64,000 nucleotides of DNA, taken from positions 1 through 64,000 of the forward strand of contig DASYAE010000007.1 in assembly GCA_036501535.1 (NCBI GenBank), read 5' to 3'. Below are positions 25,266-34,674 of the stretch, in pieces. The position numbers and the translations under genes are program-made. This DNA is from DASYAE01 sp036501535 (lineage in GTDB: Bacteria; Actinomycetota; Actinomycetes; Streptomycetales; Catenulisporaceae). A model generated the notes under the pieces. That model was given only the letters and a program-made list of their open reading frames with translations. It made no database searches and had not been told where the DNA came from. The number at the start of each line of letters is the position of its first letter. Position 1 is the stretch's first letter.

Positions 25266-27635
25266 GTGACGACGGTTGACGAGACGGGGGCCGAGCCGGG
25301 GGTGCGATGGCCCCTGGCGGCGGCGCGGTGGCGCGGCGCGGGCGGGCGCCGCGTCCGGCTGGAGCACGGGGCGCTGGGCGTGATCGCGGCGCTGGCCGGG
25401 TTCCTCTACGGATGGCAGGCGGCGCGGGCGCAGTTCCACGGGTTCTACGCGACCGCGGTGCGGTCGATGACGCTCAGTTGGCGGGCGTTCGTCTACGGGG
25501 CGCTGGACCCGTCCGCGTCGATCACGATCGACAAGATCCCGGGCTTCCTGTGGCCGCAGGCGGCCAGCGCGTGGCTGTTCGGGTTCCATCCCTGGGCGCT
25601 GGTGCTGCCGCAGGTCGTCGAGGGCGTGGTGGCGGTGGTGGTGCTCGGGCGGGTGGTGCGCCGCTGGGCCGGCCGGGGGGCGGGCCTGCTGGCCGCCGCG
25701 GGGTTCGCGCTGACGCCGGTGGCCGCGTCGCTGTTCGGAAAATCGCTCGAGGACGCGGCGCTGACCTGCGCTCTGGTGCTGGCGGCGGGCTGCTGGCAGC
25801 GGGCGGTGGAGGGCGGCCGGCTCGGCTGGCTGCTCGGCTGCGCGGTGTTCGTCGGGCTCGGGTTCCAGGCGAAGATGGTGCAGGCGTGGGCGGTGTTGCC
25901 GGCGTTCGCCGTCGCGTACCTGGTGGCGGCGCCGCCGAGGCTGCGGCGGCGGGTGGCGCAGGTGCTGGCCGCCGGGGCGGTGTGCGCGGGGGTGTCCCTG
26001 TCGTGGGTCGCGCTGGCGAGCGTCACGCCGGCTGCCGACCGGCCGTATATCGACGGATCGACGACGAACAGCGCCGTGGCGATGGTGTTCGGCTACAACG
26101 GGCTGGCCCGGTTCAGCCAGGTCGGGATCACGGCGGCGGGGACGGGCAGTGTGACCGCGGCGCAGGGCGCAGGTATGGCCGCGGCAGGTGGGCATAGCGG
26201 TGCCGCGGCGGCGCAGGCGGCTGCAGCGGCTGGGCACGGCGGTGGCACGGAGACGGGCGTGGGAGCTGGCGCGGGCGCGCGTGCGGGAGTCGCGCCGACG
26301 CCGGCGGCGGCCGGCGGGAACGACTGGGCGAAGCTGGTCGATCCGGCGCTGGCCTCGCAGGTCGGCTGGCTCTATCCGGCGGCGGCCGCGGGAGTGCTGC
26401 TCGGGCTGGTGCGTCGGCGGCGGGGGCGGACGGACCGGATCCGGGCGGGGGCGATGATGTGGACCGGGTGGCTCCTGGTCACCGGGCTGGCGCTGTCGGC
26501 GGGGAATGTCGCGCACTCGACGTATGTGGTGGCGCTGGCGCCGCCGCTGGCCGCGCTGGGCGCGTTCGCGATCTCGCGGGCGGCCCGGGCCTATCGGATG
26601 CCGCCGCTGACCCGGGCAGATCGGCGCGGCGCGCTGCTGCTGCCGGTCCTGGTCGCCGCGACCGCGGTGTGGGCGCTGCATCTGGCGTGGTCGTTCCCTC
26701 ACTTCGCGGCTGCGTTGACGCCGCCGTTCGCGGCGTGCGCCGTGGTGGTGGTCGCGCTGCTGGTCGCGGCGAGGTACTGCGCTCCGGGGTGGAGCAGGCT
26801 CGCCGCGGTCGGGGCGGCGGCGTCCTGCGCGGTCCTGTTCGCCCAGCCGGCGGTGTGGTCTTTCTCGGTGCTCGACGCCAAGTACGCGGGCAGGTCGGGG
26901 AACGCGAGCGCGGGCGGCTACACCGGCGGCTCCCACTTCGCCGAAGGCGGGACGGCGGCGGGCGGGGAGGCGGGCACCTTGTTGGCCGGCGGCGCGGCCG
27001 GGAACAGTACGGCGCTGGACCGGGCGGCGCAGCGCAGGACGGCGCCGCTCGCGACGGGCCCGTCTTCGGCCTCGCACGGCGGCGCGGGGGCGGTGTCCGG
27101 TCAGTGGGACCCGCAGCCGGATCTGAGCCGGGCCCAGGTCCGGCTGCTGGCGTTCGTCGAGGCGCACCGGGACGGGGCCAAGTATCTGATGGCCGCGCAG
27201 TCTTGGAGCGTCGCGTCGCCGTACATCATGGACGACGCGGTGGAGGTGCTGCCGATAGGCGGCTTCTCCGGGCGGGCCGACTTCCCGACGCCGGACGAGT
27301 TCCGGTCCTGGGTGCGGTCGGGAGACGTCAGGTACGTTCTGCTCGCGTCGCCGCAGCGGGGTCCGGGAGGGGGCGCGACACAGGAGTGGGAGATGGCCGG
27401 GGTGATCCGCAGCGTGCCGCCTGGCACCGGGTCGCAGTCCGAGGCCGCGGCGGCAGCCGGTTCGGCGAGCGCGATAGTGCCCGGCGTCGCGGCGAACACG
27501 GATGTCCAGCGGATCGCGGCTGCGGTGCGACAGAACTGCGCTCTCGTGCCCGCCTCGAGCTACGGCGGCGTTCCGCAGGTGACCGCGCCCCTGTACCAGT
27601 GCGGTGGAGGTGGTCGGGCGCCGAGCAGGGCGTGA
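25266..27635 (+). CDS. Glycosyltransferase family 39 (PMT-2/YkcB-like) membrane protein
   Basis: 789 residues. About 12 membrane helices with the GT-C start GFLYGWQAARAQFHGFYATAV; the catalytic first loop in this family carries acidic residues near ALDPSASITIDKIPGFLWPQ, and FGKSLEDAALTCALVLAAG is in the next conserved helix. Two low-complexity Ala/Gly loops lie near 300-345 and 545-590. The C-terminal soluble domain (about 620-789, AQVRLLAFVEAHRDGAKYLMAAQSW) is typical of the YkcA/YkcB-type mannosyltransferases. Predicted to move a sugar from a polyprenyl-phosphate to an extracytoplasmic acceptor. GTG 25266 has GAGGAGAGG upstream. Same strand as the sqdB unit but a separate transcript. Confidence 0.85.
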   Translation: MTTVDETGAEPGVRWPLAAARWRGAGGRRVRLEHGALGVIAALAGFLYGWQAARAQFHGFYATAVRSMTLSWRAFVYGALDPSASITIDKIPGFLWPQAASAWLFGFHPWALVLPQVVEGVVAVVVLGRVVRRWAGRGAGLLAAAGFALTPVAASLFGKSLEDAALTCALVLAAGCWQRAVEGGRLGWLLGCAVFVGLGFQAKMVQAWAVLPAFAVAYLVAAPPRLRRRVAQVLAAGAVCAGVSLSWVALASVTPAADRPYIDGSTTNSAVAMVFGYNGLARFSQVGITAAGTGSVTAAQGAGMAAAGGHSGAAAAQAAAAAGHGGGTETGVGAGAGARAGVAPTPAAAGGNDWAKLVDPALASQVGWLYPAAAAGVLLGLVRRRRGRTDRIRAGAMMWTGWLLVTGLALSAGNVAHSTYVVALAPPLAALGAFAISRAARAYRMPPLTRADRRGALLLPVLVAATAVWALHLAWSFPHFAAALTPPFAACAVVVVALLVAARYCAPGWSRLAAVGAAASCAVLFAQPAVWSFSVLDAKYAGRSGNASAGGYTGGSHFAEGGTAAGGEAGTLLAGGAAGNSTALDRAAQRRTAPLATGPSSASHGGAGAVSGQWDPQPDLSRAQVRLLAFVEAHRDGAKYLMAAQSWSVASPYIMDDAVEVLPIGGFSGRADFPTPDEFRSWVRSGDVRYVLLASPQRGPGGGATQEWEMAGVIRSVPPGTGSQSEAAAAAGSASAIVPGVAANTDVQRIAAAVRQNCALVPASSYGGVPQVTAPLYQCGGGGRAPSRA

Positions 27636-27660
27636 GGAACTGAGCACGAAGTCGAAGTCG

Positions 27661-27686
27661 AGGTCGGAGGTCGAGGTCGGAGGTCG
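27661..27686. repeat. 13-bp tandem repeat
   Basis: AGGTCGGAGGTCG occurs twice in tandem; related GTCGAA/GTCGAG hexamers precede it from about 27650. It lies just after the GT39 stop. Confidence 0.65.
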
Positions 27687-27856
27687 ATCAGGGTGCGCAG
27701 TCGGGGTGCGGTTCGAGATCGTCGTGAGCTGATGTGGACGCAGGCCTCTGCCGGCGGCATATCCAAAGGCGGCGTGATCAGCTAGAAACGAAGCCACACG
27801 GATCCTTGTGCACCTGCGTGGACATATCCCCGGCTTCGAAGACGAGGTGGCGACCG

Positions 27857-28576
27857 ATGGCCAGTGTCACTTTCCCGGCATCGCAGGGCGAGTTGCGCGG
27901 GTACCTGGAGCGACCGGCGGGAGACGGACCATGGCCCGCAGTCGTGGTCATCCACGACGTCCTCGGAGTGAACGCCGATATGCAGCGCCAGTGCGGCTGG
28001 CTGGCGCAGGCCGGTTACCTCGCCCTCGCGCCCGATCTGTACTCGCGGGGCCGCAAGTTGACCTGCCTGCGCTCGATCATGGCCGACCTGCGGGCGGGGC
28101 GCGGACGGAACTTCGAGGACATCGACGCCGCCCGGGACTGGCTGATCGCCGACACGGCGAGCTGCACCGGGCGGGTCGGCGTCATCGGCTACTGCATGGG
28201 CGGCGGTTTCTCGCTGCTGCTCGCGCCGAACGGGCGGTACGACGTGTCGAGCGTCAACTACGGCCGGGTGCCCGACGACGCCGAGCGGGTCCTCGCCGGT
28301 GCGTGCCCGATCGTGGCCGGCTACGGGGCCAGGGACCGGGGGCTGAAGGGCGCGGCGGCGAAACTCGAGAGCGCGCTGGGCTCCCTGAACGTGCCCTGCG
28401 ACGTCAAGGAGTACCCCGACGCCGGCCACGGCTTCCTCAACCACTTCGAGGGCGGCGTCGGCGTCCTGGTCGGCGTCATGGGCCGGATCGTGGGCGTCGG
28501 CTACCACGAACCCTCCGCCGCGGACGCCCGCCGGCGCATCATCGAGTTCTTCGACCAGCGGCTCAAGGAGGGCTGA
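27857..28576 (+). CDS. Dienelactone hydrolase family protein
   Basis: 239 residues, alpha/beta-hydrolase. The nucleophile is C113 in GYCMGGG, as in true dienelactone hydrolases; acid in GYGARDRG and base in DAGHGF complete the triad. VVVIHDVLGVNADMQRQ is the oxyanion-side motif. The family opens lactone rings in chlorocatechol breakdown but most members are of unknown substrate. ATG 27857 is chosen (GAGGTGG upstream); the frame from 27734 adds 41 unlike residues. Confidence 0.85.
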   Translation: MASVTFPASQGELRGYLERPAGDGPWPAVVVIHDVLGVNADMQRQCGWLAQAGYLALAPDLYSRGRKLTCLRSIMADLRAGRGRNFEDIDAARDWLIADTASCTGRVGVIGYCMGGGFSLLLAPNGRYDVSSVNYGRVPDDAERVLAGACPIVAGYGARDRGLKGAAAKLESALGSLNVPCDVKEYPDAGHGFLNHFEGGVGVLVGVMGRIVGVGYHEPSAADARRRIIEFFDQRLKEG

Positions 28577-28655
28577 CCGGTCCGGCCCCGACGCGGCCGC
28601 GGCGCAACTGCGGGCGGCGGCGTCGAGGTCGGCCCGGTCAGCGGACGCGGCCCGG

Positions 28656-30122
28656 TCAGCTGGCCGGCGGGCCGAACCAGCGGGTCAAGGCGTCTTCCGG
28701 GCCCGGCTGTGCGGGTGCGCCGACCCAGGCGACGTGCCCGTCGGGCCGGATCAGCACCGCGTCCGGCGCGGGGACCGGGCCGAGCACCGGCAGCTCCCAC
28801 GGGCCCGCATATGCGGCGTCGACGACGCGGACCCGGTCCACCCACGGCGCGATCCGCAGTGCGCCGGGCCCGCCGAGGTTGAGCAGCACCGGCCGGGCCG
28901 CGTGCAGGAGGCTGAACACCCGCAGCGGGCCGTCGGGGGTGGTCAGGTCCAGGTCGGGCATGCGCCGCCCGAGCAGCGGATGGCCGTCGCCGAGGTCGTA
29001 GTGGACGTCCAGACCGCTCATCATCCCGGCGATCTGCCTGCGCGCCTCGTCCAGGCTCAGCAGGCCGGACACGATGTCCCGCAGGGCCTCCAGCCGGTCG
29101 CCGCTGCCGGTGAGCGCGACCTGCGCCATCGTGTTGTGCAGCACCCGGGCGGCGACCGGGTGCCGCTCGGCGTGGTAGCTGTCCAGCAGGCCGTCCGGCG
29201 CGGTGCCGCGGACCGCCTGGGCCAGCTTCCAGCCCAGATTCACCGCGTCCTGCACGCCGACGCCCAGTCCCTGTCCGCCGATCGGGGCGTGCACGTGCGC
29301 GGCGTCGCCGGCCAGCAGCACCCGCCGGTCCCGGTACGCGGCCGCCTGCCGGGCGGAGTCGGTGAACCGGGAGATCCAGGTGGCGCTGCGCAGCCCGTAG
29401 TCCGTGCCGAACACGCCGATCAGCGCTTTGCTCAGGTCGCGCAGGGTCGGCTCGCCGGACTGCCCGGCGTACTGCTCGGTCACCAGGACGCGCACCGGCC
29501 CGTCGGGCTCCATCCGGGTCAGGGCCTGCACGCCGGCGCCCAGCCGGCGGATGCCCCAATCCTCCGGCTCCCCGTCCAGCTCGACCTCGGCGATCAGGCT
29601 GCTGATCGTTGCCTCCCAGCCGGGGAACGCGATGCCGGCGCCCTTGCGGATCAGACTTCGCCCGCCGTCGCAGCCGACCAGGTACTGCGCGCGCAGCGGG
29701 CCGCCCTCGGACAGTTCGACGTCGACGCCGGTCTCGTCCTGGGCGAACCCGGTGACCTCGGTCTCGCGCCGGATCGGCACGCCGAGCTCGCCGACCCAGC
29801 CGGCCAGGATGTACTCGATGCGCTGCTGCGGCAGCCCGAGCCCGTAGTTGTGCCGGGTGGGGAAGTCGCTGATGTCCAGCCGCATGTGGCCGAAGCCGGT
29901 GATCTGCGCCACCTGTCCCTGGGCGAGGAACCGGTCCGCGATGCCGCGCTGGTCGAACACCTCGAGGGTCCGCGCGGCGAAGCCGAGCGCGCGCTGGCCG
30001 ACGACGTCCTGGTCGGGGCGCCGCTCCACGACGGCGACGTCGATCCCCGCCAGCGCCAGCTCCCCGGCCAGCATCAGCCCCGTCGCTCCCGCGCCGGCGA
30101 TCACCACGGCGGGCCCGGTCAT
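28656..30122 (-). CDS. FAD-dependent aromatic monooxygenase (PheA/TfdB class)
   Basis: 488 residues. The FAD motif GAGATGLMLAGELALAG is at the N-terminus, the DG motif in VGCDGGRSLIRKGAG, and the GD motif GDAAHVHAPIGGQGLG near residue 285. The C-terminal ~110 residues form the thioredoxin-like domain common in polyketide hydroxylases and rifampicin monooxygenases. It hydroxylates an aromatic substrate with NAD(P)H and oxygen; no biosynthetic cluster surrounds it, so a stand-alone or detoxifying role is plausible. ATG 30122 has GGGAGGG upstream. Confidence 0.85.
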   Translation of the reverse strand: MTGPAVVIAGAGATGLMLAGELALAGIDVAVVERRPDQDVVGQRALGFAARTLEVFDQRGIADRFLAQGQVAQITGFGHMRLDISDFPTRHNYGLGLPQQRIEYILAGWVGELGVPIRRETEVTGFAQDETGVDVELSEGGPLRAQYLVGCDGGRSLIRKGAGIAFPGWEATISSLIAEVELDGEPEDWGIRRLGAGVQALTRMEPDGPVRVLVTEQYAGQSGEPTLRDLSKALIGVFGTDYGLRSATWISRFTDSARQAAAYRDRRVLLAGDAAHVHAPIGGQGLGVGVQDAVNLGWKLAQAVRGTAPDGLLDSYHAERHPVAARVLHNTMAQVALTGSGDRLEALRDIVSGLLSLDEARRQIAGMMSGLDVHYDLGDGHPLLGRRMPDLDLTTPDGPLRVFSLLHAARPVLLNLGGPGALRIAPWVDRVRVVDAAYAGPWELPVLGPVPAPDAVLIRPDGHVAWVGAPAQPGPEDALTRWFGPPAS

Positions 30123-30275
30123 CGCCGCCCTCCCGCCGCCGGCGCGCCGGTGATCCGGCCGGTTCGTTCCTCGGACGACTGCACGATCATGGTGTGACTC
30201 CCGTTTCCGCAGCTCCTGGCTCCGGTGCACGATTGTGCGGCATGCCCCGGGCCTTGCCGCAAGCCCCCGGATGCG

Positions 30276-30289
30276 CTATATCTTTATAG
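30276..30289 (-). promoter_or_regulatory. AT-rich palindrome upstream of the monooxygenase
   Basis: CTATA-TCTT-TATAG sits in otherwise GC-rich DNA about 150 bases upstream of the monooxygenase start. On the minus strand it reads TATAAAGATATAG and could serve as -10 and operator. The rest of the 296-base gap (30123-30418) has no gene. Confidence 0.35.
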
Positions 30290-30360
30290 TGGCGGGGGGT
30301 GTGCGTTTCTGCTGCGCCCGGGGGACCCGTCCGACATCTGTTCTGCGACTCAGACGCAAG

Positions 30361-30392
30361 TGATCGCCCGGCTGCACGCAGCCGGGCGATCA
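30361..30392. terminator. Strong hairpin terminator of the ABC operon
   Basis: TGATCGCCCGGCTG pairs perfectly over 14 bp with a 4-nt loop. It is 27 bases past the stop of the last transporter gene (minus strand). Confidence 0.65.
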
Positions 30393-30418
30393 GTTTGCTG
30401 TCGGTCGGTTCCCGGCGC

Positions 30419-32464
30419 TCAGGCCGCGACCGAGTCCTGGACGGCGTCGCCGACCGGGGTCTGCAGCGGGAAGTGGCAGGCCGCCACGTGGTCCTCGCCG
30501 AAGCGCCGCAGCAGCGGCTCCTCCATGGAGCACACCTCCTGCGCGAACGGGCAGCGGGTGCGGAACCGGCAGCCGGACGGCGGGTCCAGCGGGCTGGGCA
30601 GCTCGCCCTTGATCCCGCCGCCGCGCTTCTCGCGCTCGGCCGCGGGCTCGGGCACCGGGATCGCCTCCAGCAGGCCCGCGGTGTACGGGTGCGCCGGCCG
30701 CTCGTAGATCTCCCGGCCGGAGCCGACCTCGACCATCTTACCGAGGTACATCACGCCGATCCGGTCGGCCAGGTACTTGACCACGGCCAGGTCGTGCGAG
30801 ATGACCACGTAGGACAGGTCGTGCGAGGCCTGCAGCCGCTTCATCAGGTTGAGCACCTGCGCCCGGATCGACACGTCGAGCGCGGAGACCGGCTCGTCCG
30901 CCACGATGATCTTCGGGTTGAGGATCAGCGCGCGGGCGAGGCCGAGCCGCTGGCGCTGGCCGCCGGAGAACTCGTGCGGGAAGCGCTCGAGGGCGTTGCG
31001 CGGCAGGCCCACCTCGGCCAGCAGCTCCGAGGCCCGGTCCGTGCGCTCCCGGTGCGTGCCGATGCCCTGCACCTTCAGCGGCTCGGTGAGGATGCTGCCG
31101 ACGCGCATGCGCGGGTCCAGCGCGCCGTACGGGTCCTGGAACATCATCTGCAGGTCGCGCCGGTGCGTGCGCAGCTGGCGGCCCCGCAGCTCGCTGATGC
31201 CCAGGCCGGACAGGGTGACCCGGCCCCGGTCCGGGTCGTCGAGCCCGACGATCATCCGGCCCAGCGTGGTCTTGCCGCAGCCGGACTCGCCGACCAGGCC
31301 GAAGGTCTGGCCCGGCCCGAGCTCCAGGGAGACCCCGGAGACCGCCTTGACCGACAGCCCGCGCCGGGTGAAGCCCAGCCCCGACCTGACCGGGAACTCC
31401 TTGACCAGGTCGGCCACCTGCAGCAGGGCCCCGCTGGTGGACGCGGCGGCCGAGCGCTCGTGCGCGACCGTGTCAACGGTCAGGTCCACCGGCCCCTCGA
31501 CCGGGTGCCAGCAGGCGAACTTGTTGCCCAGGGCGCCGGACAGCAGCTCGGGCTCCTGCTCGCGGCACTGGTCGGTCGCGTAGGCGCAGCGCGCGGCGTA
31601 GCGGCAGCCGGACGGCGGATGCGCCAGGTCCGGCGGGATGCCGGGGATCGAGTAGAGCCGCTGGGTGTTGTCCTGGGCCAGCCGCGGGATCGAGGCGAGC
31701 AGGCCCTGGGTGTAAGGGTGCCGCATCGTGGCGAACAGCTGGTCGGTGTCCGCGGTCTCCACGATCTTGCCGGCGTACATCACGTTGATCCGGTCGGCGT
31801 GCCCGGCCACCACGCCCATGTCGTGGGTGATCAGGATCATCGCCATGTTCAGCCGGTCCTTCAGGTCGGCGAGCAGGCTGAGGATCTGGGCCTGGATGGT
31901 CACGTCGAGCGCGGTGGTCGGCTCGTCGGCGATCAGCACCTTGGGCTCGTTGGCCAGCGCCATGGCGATCATGACGCGCTGGCGCAGGCCGCCGGAGAGC
32001 TGGTGCGGGAAGTCGTCCAGCCGCTCCTTGGGCCGCGGCAGGCCGACCAGGGTGAGCACCTCGACGGCCCGGTCGAGCGCCTCCTGCTTGGAGGCGCCGC
32101 GGTGCAGCCGGACCGGCTCGGCGACCTGGTAGCCGACGGTCTTGGTCGGGTCGAGCGAGGTGAGCGGGTCCTGGAAGACCATCGCGATCTCGTTGCCGCG
32201 CAGTTTGCGCAGCTCCGTCTGCTTGAGCCCGACGAGCTCGCGCCCGTCCAGCCTGATCGACGAGTCCTCCAGGATCCAGCCGCCGGACGGCAGCAGGCCC
32301 ATCAGGGACAGGCCGGTCATGGACTTGCCGCAGCCGGACTCGCCGACCAGGCCCAGCGTCTCGCCGGCCTCCAGGCTGAACGAGACCCCGTCCACGGCCT
32401 GGACGACCGAGCGGCTGAGTTGAATGTGCGTCTTGAGGTCGGAGACCTCGAGGATGGGTGCCAT
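30419..32464 (-). CDS. Peptide ABC importer, fused double ATPase (DppD-DppF type)
   Basis: 681 residues with two complete ABC cassettes. First: Walker A GESGCGKS (about 41-48), LSGGLRQR signature, Walker B VLIADEPTTALD, His loop ITHD. Second: GESGCGKT (about 402), FSGGQRQRLG, IIVADEPVSALD, ISHD. Each cassette ends in an oligo_HPY region with a Cys cluster (PPSGCRYAARCAYA and PPSGCRFRTRCPFA), probably an iron-sulfur site. Powers uptake of peptides or similar solutes with the two permeases upstream. Last gene of the four-gene minus-strand operon, 37 bases after the DppC-like gene. Confidence 0.93.
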   Translation of the reverse strand: MAPILEVSDLKTHIQLSRSVVQAVDGVSFSLEAGETLGLVGESGCGKSMTGLSLMGLLPSGGWILEDSSIRLDGRELVGLKQTELRKLRGNEIAMVFQDPLTSLDPTKTVGYQVAEPVRLHRGASKQEALDRAVEVLTLVGLPRPKERLDDFPHQLSGGLRQRVMIAMALANEPKVLIADEPTTALDVTIQAQILSLLADLKDRLNMAMILITHDMGVVAGHADRINVMYAGKIVETADTDQLFATMRHPYTQGLLASIPRLAQDNTQRLYSIPGIPPDLAHPPSGCRYAARCAYATDQCREQEPELLSGALGNKFACWHPVEGPVDLTVDTVAHERSAAASTSGALLQVADLVKEFPVRSGLGFTRRGLSVKAVSGVSLELGPGQTFGLVGESGCGKTTLGRMIVGLDDPDRGRVTLSGLGISELRGRQLRTHRRDLQMMFQDPYGALDPRMRVGSILTEPLKVQGIGTHRERTDRASELLAEVGLPRNALERFPHEFSGGQRQRLGLARALILNPKIIVADEPVSALDVSIRAQVLNLMKRLQASHDLSYVVISHDLAVVKYLADRIGVMYLGKMVEVGSGREIYERPAHPYTAGLLEAIPVPEPAAEREKRGGGIKGELPSPLDPPSGCRFRTRCPFAQEVCSMEEPLLRRFGEDHVAACHFPLQTPVGDAVQDSVAA

Positions 32465-32501
32465 GCGGGCCCGTCTTCTCGATTCGGTCGTGGACTCGGG
32501 T

Positions 32502-33422
32502 CTACCGCTTGCGCAGGCGGACGTCGACGGCGTCGCGCAGTCCGTCGCCGATCATGTTGAAGGACATGATCAGCAGCACGAGGCAGACGGCGACGGGGTA
32601 GACCTGCCACCAGTAGCCGTCCTGGAGGTAGTTCGTGCCGTCCGAGATCTGGTCGCCCCAGTCGGTGTTCGGGTACTTCACCCCGAAGCCGAGGTAGCCG
32701 AGGGCGGCCAGCGCCAGGATCGAGTCGGCGATCACGAAGGTGATGTTGACGATGACGGTGCCCATGGCGTTGGGCAGCAGGTGCCGGTAGATCAGGTGCC
32801 TGCGGCTGCCGCCCATGACCCGCGCGGCGGAGACGAAGTCGCGCACCCGCAGGGTGAGCACCTCTCCGCGCACGAGGCGGGCCGGGCCGAGCCAGGAGAA
32901 GATCCCGAGGATCAGGCTCAGGTTCACGACGGTCGCCCCGTAGCGGTGCCCGATGATCAGGACGACGAGCAGGAACGGCAGCGCCAGGAAGACGTCGACT
33001 ATGCGCATCATCAGCGAGTCGACCCAGCCGCCGATCAGGCCGGCCACCGCGCCCCACAGGGTGCCGAGGGCGCCGGCGACCAGCGCGGCCAGCAGTCCGA
33101 TCTCCAGTGAGATCTGGCCGCCGGCCATGAGCGAGCCGAGCACGTCGAAGCCGTCGCTGTAGTTGCCGAGCGGGGCTCCGGCGCCGGGCGGGTCGTTGAC
33201 GACGTCCAGGTTCACCGTGACCAGGTTGGCGTGGTAGACCATCGGGCCGAGGTAGCAGAAGATCACGAAGAACACGAGGATCACGAGGCCGGCGACGGCG
33301 AGCTTGTTGCTGAAGAACTCGCGCAGGCCCAGCCGCCAGCCGGACGCGACCTCGGTGACGTCGCCGCCTTCGGCGGGCGCGCCGGGTTCGGCGGGGCCGA
33401 GCGAGTCGATGACGGCGGTCAC
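32502..33422 (-). CDS. Peptide ABC importer permease (DppC/OppC type)
   Basis: 306 residues from GTG 33422 (AGGAGAAG upstream); a longer frame from 33476 adds a Pro/Arg-rich stretch with no ribosome site. An N-terminal OppC_N helix (FFSNKLAVAGLVILVFFVIF) precedes the six-helix permease core. The coupling helix has the EAA-like motif VSAARVMGGSRRHLIYRHLLPNA, recast here as SAARVMGGSRR. Pairs with the DppB-like permease to form the channel. Confidence 0.9.
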   Translation of the reverse strand: MTAVIDSLGPAEPGAPAEGGDVTEVASGWRLGLREFFSNKLAVAGLVILVFFVIFCYLGPMVYHANLVTVNLDVVNDPPGAGAPLGNYSDGFDVLGSLMAGGQISLEIGLLAALVAGALGTLWGAVAGLIGGWVDSLMMRIVDVFLALPFLLVVLIIGHRYGATVVNLSLILGIFSWLGPARLVRGEVLTLRVRDFVSAARVMGGSRRHLIYRHLLPNAMGTVIVNITFVIADSILALAALGYLGFGVKYPNTDWGDQISDGTNYLQDGYWWQVYPVAVCLVLLIMSFNMIGDGLRDAVDVRLRKR

Positions 33423-33492
33423 GGTGTCTTCTCCTGGGCGGCTCGGAGGCGGGGGGCGGCGGCCGCGGCGCGGCATCGGGTTCGTGGGCTCA

Positions 33493-34440
33493 TCACGCGA
33501 TCCTGATCCTCGGGTCGGCCGCGGCGAGCGCCAGGTCGGCGATCAGGTTGCCGATGACGGTGAGGATGGCGCCGATCAGCGTGTAGGAGATGAGGATGTT
33601 GTAGTCCTCATCCGTCAGCGCATTGATGAACAGCAGCCCCAGGCCGTCGATGTTGAAGGTGTACTCGATCAGGATGTTGCCCGCGATGAAGAAGGGCACA
33701 TAGAGGCCGAGCAACGTGATGGTCGGCAGGATCGCGTTGCGCAGCAGGTGCCGTGTGTACACCAGGCGCTCGGAGAGGCCTTTGGCGCGGGCGACCCTGA
33801 TGTAGTCCTGGGCGAGGACGTCGAGGGACGAGGAGCGCTGATATCGGGAGAAGCCGGCGACCGCGACGGCGGTGAGCGAGAGGATCGGCAGGAGCAGGTC
33901 CTTGAAGTCGGACAGCGCCCCGGCCAGCGACTGGTCCTGGGAGACGTTGGCGCTGACCCAGCCGAGCTGGTCGGCGAAGATGTGCTGCAGGATCAGCGCG
34001 ACCAGGTAGACGGGCGTCGAGTACAGCACGAACGCGACGGTGGTGGCGGCCGCGTCGAGCATGCCGTTGCGCTTGACGGCCTGATAGATGCCGAGCGGGA
34101 TGGCGATCACGACGGCCAGGAGCAGGGAGATGCCGGTCAGGAACGCACTGAGCGGCGTCTTCTCGGCGAACAGCGCGTTGACCGACTGGTTGAACTTGTA
34201 GGACCAGCCGAGCTGCCCGTGGATGAAGTGGTTCAGGTACGTGACGAACTGGACCGGGATGGGCCGGTCGTAGCCGTTCTGCTTGTCATAGGCGGCGATC
34301 GCGGCCTGGGACGCGCGGGCGCCGAGGGCCGCCTGCCCCGGATTCGGTGCGGCGATGTGCAGCATCACGAAGCTCACCAGGGTCACGCCCAAGCAGACGA
34401 CGATCGCGGTGAGGAAGCGGCGGGCGAGGTAACCGGCCAT
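33493..34440 (-). CDS. Peptide ABC importer permease (DppB/OppB type)
   Basis: 315 residues, six helices. Starts MAGYLARRFLTAIVVCLGVTL, as in OppB proteins, with a periplasmic loop to about residue 95. The coupling motif is IRVARAKGLSERLVYTRHLL. GGAGGAG precedes ATG 34440. Second gene of the operon, separated from the binding-protein gene by 234 bases that include a hairpin. Confidence 0.9.
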   Translation of the reverse strand: MAGYLARRFLTAIVVCLGVTLVSFVMLHIAAPNPGQAALGARASQAAIAAYDKQNGYDRPIPVQFVTYLNHFIHGQLGWSYKFNQSVNALFAEKTPLSAFLTGISLLLAVVIAIPLGIYQAVKRNGMLDAAATTVAFVLYSTPVYLVALILQHIFADQLGWVSANVSQDQSLAGALSDFKDLLLPILSLTAVAVAGFSRYQRSSSLDVLAQDYIRVARAKGLSERLVYTRHLLRNAILPTITLLGLYVPFFIAGNILIEYTFNIDGLGLLFINALTDEDYNILISYTLIGAILTVIGNLIADLALAAADPRIRIA

Positions 34441-34613
34441 GCCGGGGCTCCTCCTGTGGCTTTCATAGTGCAGCGTGCGCAGCCGGGGGTCGCGGCTCGG
34501 GTCGACGCTGCTTCAGGTGGGATCGGGTTGTCTGTTTCGTGAGGGGAACGTAGCCCGAACCGCCCCGGTATGACCAGGGCGGTCCAGGAGTGCTCTAGCG
34601 CCGTCCGACCGGT

Positions 34614-34643
34614 GCCCGGTCCCGGCGGGTGCCGGGACCGGGC
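34614..34643 (-). terminator. Hairpin between binding-protein and permease genes
   Basis: GCCCGGTCCCGGC pairs perfectly with its complement over a GGGT loop, about 30 bases after the binding-protein stop. It may partly terminate or protect the upstream mRNA, so that the binding protein outnumbers the membrane subunits. Confidence 0.5.
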
Positions 34644-34674
34644 GGAACGCTGCGGCCGTCCGCGTGCGGTCAGG

